Origin: a virus
Length of the DNA: 40,047 nucleotides
Virus record (IMG/VR): IMGVR_UViG_3300015374_000024
Span: 1-40,047 of that record
Reading direction: 5' to 3' (one strand)
This document shows, piece by piece, positions 31,226 through 37,383 of the stretch. The notes beneath the pieces are model-generated. The model was given only the letters and a program-made list of their open reading frames with translations. It ran no database searches and was not told the DNA's origin. Both the position numbers and the translations under genes were made by a program. How positions within the stretch are numbered: position 1 is the stretch's first letter; every line of letters starts with the position of its first letter.

Positions 31226-31246
31226 AGCTCTCTCTCCTATGTTGAG

Positions 31247-31798
31247 TTACTTGTTCATCAGAGCAAGCAGACGCAGTTGCTTCTTCACCAATCGAATCCT
31301 CGCCGCTTCTATCTGCGCCTTCAGTTCTTCCTGTATGATTTGCAGAGCGTTCATCTTATTGGTGTCCCACGATGGACGCATGAACGGGTGTGGTGCCTGA
31401 TGGATCGTGCCGAATTCAAATCCGTAGAACGCGCGCTTGGTCGGCCCAACGGCCATCACGCCAGCCGTCACATCGCCGCCCTCGCCGCTCTCCTTCGCGG
31501 CCTTGTTCGCTGAGCGCGCCGCCGCTCCCGCCTCTGCCTTGGTCGCGCCGCTGGCCATCGCTTCCGCAAACGCCTGCTTGCCTGCGCTGCCCTTGCCGCT
31601 GGTGAACTTGATCTTAGAAACCGATATTGGATTGGGGACGCGCCGCACCCGGATCAAATCACTGGCAACGCTGACAATCGGTCCCGCCGCCGCAATCAAG
31701 GCGCGACGAATACAGGCTTTACCGGTCGCCTTGGGTAATTCCCTGAGGGTTTCCTCAAGCTCCGATAGACCCTCGACCCGAACCATCTGCTTAGGCAT
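31247..31798 (-). CDS. HK97 gp10-like tail component
   Basis: 183 residues. MVRVEGLSELEETLRELPKA, ALIAAAGPIVSVASDLIRVRR, FYGFEFGTIHQAPHPFMRPSWDTN is the usual HK97-gp10 arrangement; the family acts at the head-tail or tail-terminator stage. An Ala/Lys-rich insertion lies at about 77-105. Overlaps the DUF3168 gene by 8 bases. Confidence 0.85.
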   Translation of the reverse strand: MPKQMVRVEGLSELEETLRELPKATGKACIRRALIAAAGPIVSVASDLIRVRRVPNPISVSKIKFTSGKGSAGKQAFAEAMASGATKAEAGAAARSANKAAKESGEGGDVTAGVMAVGPTKRAFYGFEFGTIHQAPHPFMRPSWDTNKMNALQIIQEELKAQIEAARIRLVKKQLRLLALMNK

Positions 31799-32222
31799 TG
31801 CGGTCCTCGTACCAGACGGAATAGTCCCGGCTCATGCGATGCATCCCTGTCGTATTATCAAAGTCATCGCGCCCGTTTACCAATTCTATCAGTTGCACGA
31901 TCACGAAGTTGAGCGGTGCCGGTGGATCGAAATCTATGCGCCCCCGGTAGCCGCCGAAGCATTCCTTCACAAGATCGGCCAGAACTTGCGCGCTATCCGC
32001 TGACTTTGACCATACATCGAATTGAAAGCGCGTGGACACCAGACCGGATGGCTGGACCATCGTGAGGGATTCAAATTCCGATATGCGGTTATAAACGATG
32101 CTGTCGCGTGTCTCCCCTTGCCGCATCATCACAGGAAAGACGCGGCCATTGATGATGGCATTGATGCTGGCATTGGAAGTTAATAGCTCGACCAGCCCGA
32201 AGCGCACATCGACCAGCGTCAC
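31791..32222 (-). CDS. Tail completion protein (DUF3168)
   Basis: 143 residues; GTG start preceded by GGAGGG. VDVRFGLVELLTSNASINAII, GRVFPVMMRQGETRDSIVYN and STRFQFDVWSKSADSAQ match the DUF3168/gpU-like tail terminator fold. Positioned between head-tail joining and gp10-like genes, as in HK97-type phages. Confidence 0.85.
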   Translation of the reverse strand: MTLVDVRFGLVELLTSNASINAIINGRVFPVMMRQGETRDSIVYNRISEFESLTMVQPSGLVSTRFQFDVWSKSADSAQVLADLVKECFGGYRGRIDFDPPAPLNFVIVQLIELVNGRDDFDNTTGMHRMSRDYSVWYEDRNA

Positions 32223-32237
32223 GTCAATCCCTCCACA

Positions 32238-32606
32238 TCAATGCAAATCATCCTGCCGGACGGCGGCGAGCAGGCGTAATCCGCTTCTGCGGCCCACTTC
32301 TTCTACGAGGATGATATCGTAAACCTTTGCGCCAATGATCGTATCAGGAGAGTTGCCCTGCGTCGGATAGACGATGCGATCCAGCGGCGTCACATCAGCG
32401 ATTGCAGCGGACCAGCGAACGGTGAACTCCACCTGTGCGCGGGCCACCAATTGATCGGACACAAACCGTTCATCACCTTGCAGCGGCATCATGCGCGCCG
32501 GTCGCGTCGATAACGTCACCCACGTCTCGATGGGTTCACCGGACGGCGATTGCGTGATGGTGTGCCGTTGAATTGTGATCCGTCTATCGAGTTGCCCGCC
32601 CCTCAT
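32238..32606 (-). CDS. Head-tail joining protein
   Basis: 122 residues from the ATG at 32606 (ATGA overlap with the upstream gene). GGQLDRRITIQRHTITQSPSG, RMMPLQGDERFVSDQLVARA and DRIVYPTQGNSPDTI are characteristic of the phage head-tail joining (SPP1 gp16-like) family, a ring at the neck. Marks the border between the glycan cassette and the tail genes. Confidence 0.85.
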   Translation of the reverse strand: MRGGQLDRRITIQRHTITQSPSGEPIETWVTLSTRPARMMPLQGDERFVSDQLVARAQVEFTVRWSAAIADVTPLDRIVYPTQGNSPDTIIGAKVYDIILVEEVGRRSGLRLLAAVRQDDLH

Positions 32607-33406
32607 TTGAGCATTCTCCACAGCGTCCCGTCGACCAGTTCGGTCTCATTGAACTGGCAATAGGCGAGTGAATGCAACCACTTATCCCGCTCCGGGTAGA
32701 TAGGACTTTCTACCTTTGAGAAATCCGTTTGCCCCATGAACTTCGCCGCCGAAATGTCATCGACGAAAACCGGGCAACCGAACACCACGGCCTCGACCGC
32801 AGCAACGCTGCCATGCGTCACGAGGCAATGCGCGTTTTTCAGTTCTTCATGCAGCGGCACTTTTGATTCCTTGCTGCGCAGGATGATCTTCCGATCGGTG
32901 TGCTTCTTCAGTTCATTGATCGTGTTCTGGCACCAGTTCTTGTCACAGAACAAATTCCAGTAATCCGGCAGCGTATCAGCAACGATGATATGCGAGCCGC
33001 TCTTATTCCACGGCTTAAGTGAACCGTTCAGCTTCAGGCTTTTCCAGCGATCATCGGGAACGTCATCGACCGATTTCATTTGAAACGCATTCAGGTGCCA
33101 GCGGTAGTAGCCGCCGGGAATTCCCATGTCGCTTCCTTTTGGAAGCCAAGTCGCGAACACGCGCCGCAAGTAACCACGGTCCCAATAGATGAAGTCGCGC
33201 TTGTTCTTGATCCATTTTTCATACCAAGGCCGCAGGAAGGGCATACAACCAACGATGGGAATGGTGTCGGGTGCGAGCTTGTCCAGTTGCGTTGGATCAT
33301 AGCGGATCACTTTTCCTATTTTGCCGCCTATGCGTTCGAACAGATCCAGCTTGAATTTCTTCAACCCCGGAGGAATGAACAGCACGGTTTTTTTAATATC
33401 AATCAA
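32603..33406 (-). CDS. GT-B-like capsule-type glycosyltransferase
   Basis: 267 residues from a TTG at 33406 that overlaps the previous stop (TTGA) with GGAGAG upstream; an ATG at 33433 is an alternative. The C-terminal part carries KIILRSKESKVPLHEELKNAH then CLVTHGSVAAVEAVVFGCPVFV, a pattern of capsule polysaccharide/GT-B enzymes where G-S-x-x-A-V-E contacts the sugar nucleotide. The N-terminal part (VLFIPPGLKKFKLDLFERIG) is Rossmann-like. Phage forms exist; acceptor unknown. Confidence 0.7.
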   Translation of the reverse strand: MIDIKKTVLFIPPGLKKFKLDLFERIGGKIGKVIRYDPTQLDKLAPDTIPIVGCMPFLRPWYEKWIKNKRDFIYWDRGYLRRVFATWLPKGSDMGIPGGYYRWHLNAFQMKSVDDVPDDRWKSLKLNGSLKPWNKSGSHIIVADTLPDYWNLFCDKNWCQNTINELKKHTDRKIILRSKESKVPLHEELKNAHCLVTHGSVAAVEAVVFGCPVFVDDISAAKFMGQTDFSKVESPIYPERDKWLHSLAYCQFNETELVDGTLWRMLK

Positions 33407-34083
33407 TGCTCTCTCCAATGCCGCTGCACCCATCCTAGGTGCCGATACATCGATGGCTTTTTCGCACCGATGAATGCGACAATGCGCGCGTCAGTCGGGA
33501 AAACCAAACCGGCAGGCCATCCCGGTTTCTGGAAAGCATAGATGCCGCTCGGGCTACCGCCCTTCCAGCCGGAAGCGTTCGGCAGCTTGTGCCATATCCA
33601 TCCCTGATCGTCGGGGAATTCATAGAATGGCGTCTTGCGCGCCTTCTCCACCGAGAAGTCATCCCACACTTCAGGATGCTTCCCCGCCCGCAGCATCGTT
33701 ACGCTGCCGTTGAACGGGTTAGGATTATTAGAATTCACACCTTGCAGGATCAGGAAGTCTTCCGGCCTGTCGAACAGCGGATCGAGCGGCCCCGTAATCA
33801 CCGCATCCAGATCGAGGCTAATGATCCTGCCACGAAAACCATTGGCTTCCTGCCAGCGTGGATGGAATTGCCGTAACCGGCAGAAGCAATGCCGCTGCGT
33901 CAGCACCGGATCGGCGATTGGCCGCACCACGATTTCAGTCGGTAGGCCGACCAGCGGTCCTTGCGTGAACACGTTGAAAGTGAACGGCTGCTTCAGATGC
34001 TTTTTGACGCCGCTGTAGAGCTTGCGGATATCCAGCGTCGTGTATTTGGTGCCCCAAATCCAAGTGATGATATCTAGCGCCAC
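33403..34083 (-). CDS. GT-A glycosyltransferase (GT8-like)
   Basis: 226 residues from a GTG at 34083 (a TTG at 34101 is an alternative). IITWIWGTKYTTLDIRKLY, GRIISLDLDAVITGPLDPLF (a DxD-type DLDA for metal and sugar nucleotide) and NPFNGSVTMLRAGKHPEVWDDFS form a GT8-like core common in phage and bacterial glycan clusters. Start choice is uncertain. It overlaps the upstream methyltransferase gene. Confidence 0.75.
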   Translation of the reverse strand: MALDIITWIWGTKYTTLDIRKLYSGVKKHLKQPFTFNVFTQGPLVGLPTEIVVRPIADPVLTQRHCFCRLRQFHPRWQEANGFRGRIISLDLDAVITGPLDPLFDRPEDFLILQGVNSNNPNPFNGSVTMLRAGKHPEVWDDFSVEKARKTPFYEFPDDQGWIWHKLPNASGWKGGSPSGIYAFQKPGWPAGLVFPTDARIVAFIGAKKPSMYRHLGWVQRHWREH

Positions 34084-34646
34084 AGCACACCGAGCCCGCA
34101 ATCGCGCTTATCGCCCTCACGTGTACCGTGGATGATTTCAGTGTGCCGGTATTCTTTCTTGATCTGGTCCCAAAACTTGTAAACCTCGATATGTTTCTTT
34201 TCTGGATGAGGCCGTCTGTGGTTGATGTCGTGCAATGCCACGATCCGCGCCATTCGTCCGTAGTTTTCAAAGTCTTTGGCGATATACGGCACGGTATGAT
34301 TGCCGTCGATGAGGCAGGCATCAAATGGCCCTAGCGGCTCGACTTGCTTGATGATTTCTGGATCGGTGCTGTCGCCAAGAAACAGGTGGACGTCATATCC
34401 TTTGGCCATTAGGGCTGCGGCGGATTCCTTCAGATGCGGCTCGCTATCCTTGAATGACCCATCCCCGCGCGGAAGATCGACACCGACAATGCGTGAGCCT
34501 TTCGGCAGACTTTTCCCGATATGCCAGAGCGAACCGCCGAACTTGCATCCTATTTCCAGATAGCTGCGGACTTTCTCGCGCTGAAACAGCACGATCAGTT
34601 CAAACAACTCACCCTTGTCTTGCAGTACCGCCGTTTCGCATTTCAT
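34074..34646 (-). CDS. SAM-dependent methyltransferase (paralogue)
   Basis: 190 residues. SYLEIGCKFGGSLWHIGKSLPKG (motif I), GDSTDPEIIKQVEPLGPFDACLIDGNHTVPYIAKDFENYG and IVALHDINHRR. Close in pattern to the 18362-18958 methyltransferase. Within the glycan cassette it may methylate a sugar. It overlaps the GT9-like gene by 38 bases. Confidence 0.8.
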   Translation of the reverse strand: MKCETAVLQDKGELFELIVLFQREKVRSYLEIGCKFGGSLWHIGKSLPKGSRIVGVDLPRGDGSFKDSEPHLKESAAALMAKGYDVHLFLGDSTDPEIIKQVEPLGPFDACLIDGNHTVPYIAKDFENYGRMARIVALHDINHRRPHPEKKHIEVYKFWDQIKKEYRHTEIIHGTREGDKRDCGLGVLWR

Positions 34647-35421
34647 CTTTCAAATATCCGAGTGCCGGTTCAATCACTTCGCCAACGCTGATCCTGCTCA
34701 TCGCCGCTTGGCAATGTAAACACGGCTTGAAATTACCGCAGGCTTCCGCGCCGCCCGTCAAAGCCGTCTGACCTTCATACCCGACCACTGCCGGGGGGAT
34801 GAAGCCGCCATACAGCACGACCGCAGGAACACCGACCGCCGCCGCCGCATGATGCAATCCACCTTCCGGTCCGATGTAAAGCGCCGCGCGTGACAGCGTC
34901 GCTATCGCCTTGCGGAAGTCGCCAGCATCGATGGTGAGTGCTTCCTTCAGAATGCGTCTGGAATTCATATGCCTGAATTGCGCGACCGCATAACCGCGCT
35001 GCGTCAGCATGTACGCGACCTCGCGGTATTTATGCTCGCCCCAATCCTTGTTGGGTGCCACGGTCTTTTGCCACGGCACGTTCGGCTCAATCAGCACAAA
35101 GCCGGGAGCGAATAGCTTACTGAAATTGATTTCCTCTGGAGAAAAATAGAATTCACCCGGCTTCGCCTTGAAGTCATAATGCCAAATCCACTTGTCGCCT
35201 TCCTGATGATTGTAAAGGCGATGGCCTTTGCAATGATTGATCCACTCTATGTTGTTATCGAACTCTGATCCCGGTGGCGCGATGTTGGGATTATGCTTGA
35301 ACATTTCCGCCGACCACGGCCCCCAAGTGATCCTGCGTCCATCACCGAAGGCTATTCGCTTCCCGCGCGAGGCAGCGCCCCGCGCGAGACCTGTTGCGAT
35401 GATATCGTCGCCGTAACCCAT
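34609..35421 (-). CDS. GT9-like glycosyltransferase (heptosyltransferase fold)
   Basis: 270 residues. MGYGDDIIATGLARGAA resembles the G-x-GD of GT9 N-termini; FVLIEPNVPWQKTVAPNKDW and YIGPEGGLHHAAAAVG followed by VPAVVLYGGFIPPAVVGYEG match the GT9/ADP-heptose:LPS heptosyltransferase sugar-nucleotide site. A conserved CGNFKPCLHC near the end is frequent in these phage proteins. Starts right after the upstream stop. Confidence 0.8.
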   Translation of the reverse strand: MGYGDDIIATGLARGAASRGKRIAFGDGRRITWGPWSAEMFKHNPNIAPPGSEFDNNIEWINHCKGHRLYNHQEGDKWIWHYDFKAKPGEFYFSPEEINFSKLFAPGFVLIEPNVPWQKTVAPNKDWGEHKYREVAYMLTQRGYAVAQFRHMNSRRILKEALTIDAGDFRKAIATLSRAALYIGPEGGLHHAAAAVGVPAVVLYGGFIPPAVVGYEGQTALTGGAEACGNFKPCLHCQAAMSRISVGEVIEPALGYLKDEMRNGGTARQG

Positions 35422-35889
35422 CTATCTTTTCTTCGAGGGCGTCGGCACCGCTCCGCTCGGGACCGCGATGACGATCCATCCGGTCGTTGCCGTCCATGCC
35501 GTTTTGACTTCCCATTTCATATCCGGGGAGGTCGGTGGAATAGGCAGCACAATCGGCGGCGTCGGGCGCGGATCGGTCGGCCCCCAAATATAGACCGGTT
35601 GCCAGCCGCCGCTGTCAGGCGGCAGCACGATGGGATGCGTCGGTGTCGGTGGCGGCACCGGCAAGCCCTGATCTGGATGCGTGTCAGGAACTCCGTAGTC
35701 CGGATCAACCGGCGCACCGGGAGGAAGCGGATAGTAAATCGGATGCTCCGGGTGCGGCAGATCGCCGGGAAGCGTGTGATCGGGCTTGGGCGGTGCGCCG
35801 GTTGGTGGTTGCGGTTGCGGCAACTCATGATCGGGGTGAGCGCCGCTAACGCCGCCGACCGGCGTAATCATTGCTAGAAACGATTTCAT
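35422..35889 (-). CDS. Proline-rich structural-type protein
   Basis: 155 residues from the ATG at 35889, 8 bases after GGAG. HPDHELPQPQPPTGAPPKPD followed by units of the form HP-(D/E)-(H/Q)-x-(L/I)-P repeated, then PTPTHPIVLPPDSGGWQPVYIWGPTDP and a C-terminal strand-rich segment with KWEVKTAWTATTGWIVIAVP. Such PIVLPP-repeat proteins are common among phage genes near the capsid module and may be a head decoration or fibre. No enzyme motif. Confidence 0.6.
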   Translation of the reverse strand: MKSFLAMITPVGGVSGAHPDHELPQPQPPTGAPPKPDHTLPGDLPHPEHPIYYPLPPGAPVDPDYGVPDTHPDQGLPVPPPTPTHPIVLPPDSGGWQPVYIWGPTDPRPTPPIVLPIPPTSPDMKWEVKTAWTATTGWIVIAVPSGAVPTPSKKR

Positions 35890-35902
35890 GGGCATTTCTC
35901 CT

Positions 35903-36712
35903 TTATGCTGCTCGCGCCCCGCCCCGCACAGCGTTGTAGGGACCGAACGCGACAGACGGAAGATATTTCTCGACGGTGTAGCCCGCTGCCTGCGCTTCAG
36001 CCCACAAACTATCAACGAACGGCTGCACGTCAGGGCGCTTATGAATTCCAGCGGCGGCTTGCCGGTTCCAGTGCTTCTGTCCGCTCAACTGCAAACGCGG
36101 CAGCGCATATTTCAGATGCGGCTGCGTCTCAACCTTGGTGAAGTGGATGATCTTGATATCGGGATCAGTCAGTGATGCGTAAGTCTCACCATCGAGGCAG
36201 TTCCAGTTATTCTTGAAGCGACCTGTCACCTTGGCGGCGGCTCCGCGGACTTGCCGATACATGCCCTCTGTTCGCCGCAGAGTCTCAAACGGTGGCAGAA
36301 CCTGTTTCATTTTTTCACAGTCGAACAGGATGACGCAGGTTGTCTTTTCATCTTTTGCCAGAAGCGCCTTGCCGTTCATAGGCTGATCCCACAACTCGGC
36401 AATGTCAGCCATCAGGACTTGATCCACGTCCATGTAGATCGCCTTGCCGGAAAAATTGCAGATATACGGAATAGCCCAACGGAACGCGGAGAATGGCGTC
36501 GCCCAACTGATCGTATTCCAGCCTTCGTTCTTGGCAGGATTGGAATACCACGGTGACGTTGGATCTCGAGACAGCCGCATCCATGTGAGCTCCACCTGAC
36601 GCGAGGCGTGTTTGCGTAATGTATATTCCAGCATCGCTGCCGCCTCGGCATCCTCGCCATTGGCGCTGCATCCCACGAACAGACGGATCGTGCTGGCATT
36701 CGGTATCGTCAT
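35903..36712 (-). CDS. GT-A glycosyltransferase (GT8-like)
   Basis: 269 residues from the ATG at 36712 (ATGA overlap). IRLFVGCSANGEDAEAAAML, FSAFRWAIPYICNFSGKAIYMDVDQVLMADIAEL (DVD motif) and the late NWNCLDGETYASLTDPDIKII with HFTKV are a GT8-like pattern. Divergent from the other GT8-like gene. Acceptor unknown. Confidence 0.75.
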   Translation of the reverse strand: MTIPNASTIRLFVGCSANGEDAEAAAMLEYTLRKHASRQVELTWMRLSRDPTSPWYSNPAKNEGWNTISWATPFSAFRWAIPYICNFSGKAIYMDVDQVLMADIAELWDQPMNGKALLAKDEKTTCVILFDCEKMKQVLPPFETLRRTEGMYRQVRGAAAKVTGRFKNNWNCLDGETYASLTDPDIKIIHFTKVETQPHLKYALPRLQLSGQKHWNRQAAAGIHKRPDVQPFVDSLWAEAQAAGYTVEKYLPSVAFGPYNAVRGGARAA

Positions 36713-37383
36713 AGCGTCCACCTTTTCAGAGCGTCATCTACGGTAATCTTCGGAAACGCATTCAGCGTCGAAGCCGGGGAGCAGTTCACCACGTCTATGT
36801 CCAGTGCTTTAAGCTTGGGCGCGATGCCTGCAAAGCAAGTGCGCCAGAGTTGGTAGTTCCCTTCCTGCGGATTCCATAGCGGCTCCGGATGGTTACCGTG
36901 CCAGTGCACCTTTCCCCCGATCGCTCGCATATCGAAGCCCAACAGCATGATGCCGGTTATGCCGAACTGCACCAATAGGTTCGTCATCTGGAAGCCACCG
37001 TTGCCGCCCGAGCCGACAACGCCGGGGGTGTCGACCAGCAAGTCATTGGAGTGAACGGTCGGGCTGTGCAAGGTCTGCACCGTGATCTTCTTCACGTCCG
37101 GAAACATGCGCGCGGCATCCTTGTCCTGCGTCAGCTTCAGGCCAGCGAAGTCTTTCGCGCCGTTACGCAATCGCCACCACTGAAGATCGCATGAGTAGAG
37201 TATCTCCGCCCACGGACATAACCGGTGACTTTCATTGATGGCGATGACGTGGATGCGATCCTTCAGTTTTTCCACGTCCTCTTTTTTCACGGACGGTCCC
37301 GCGCCGATGATGGCCGCGCATTCGCCGCGCCAATCCTGCCACCAATCGAACGTGGCCTTGCCTTTCTCATGCAGATCGATCAT
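36709..37383 (-). CDS. DUF115/GT42-like sugar-transfer protein
   Basis: 224 residues. CAAIIGAGPSVKKEDVEKLK, then HVIAINESHRLCPWAEILYSCDLQWW and GGNGGFQMTNLLVQFGITGIMLLGFDM, KVHWHGNHPEPLWNP are typical of a phage family related to MptE/DUF115 and sialyltransferase-like Rossmann folds. The G-x-GPS loop binds the nucleotide. First of the glycan enzymes, directly after the giant repeat gene (ATGA overlap). Family placement is tentative. Confidence 0.65.
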   Translation of the reverse strand: MIDLHEKGKATFDWWQDWRGECAAIIGAGPSVKKEDVEKLKDRIHVIAINESHRLCPWAEILYSCDLQWWRLRNGAKDFAGLKLTQDKDAARMFPDVKKITVQTLHSPTVHSNDLLVDTPGVVGSGGNGGFQMTNLLVQFGITGIMLLGFDMRAIGGKVHWHGNHPEPLWNPQEGNYQLWRTCFAGIAPKLKALDIDVVNCSPASTLNAFPKITVDDALKRWTL

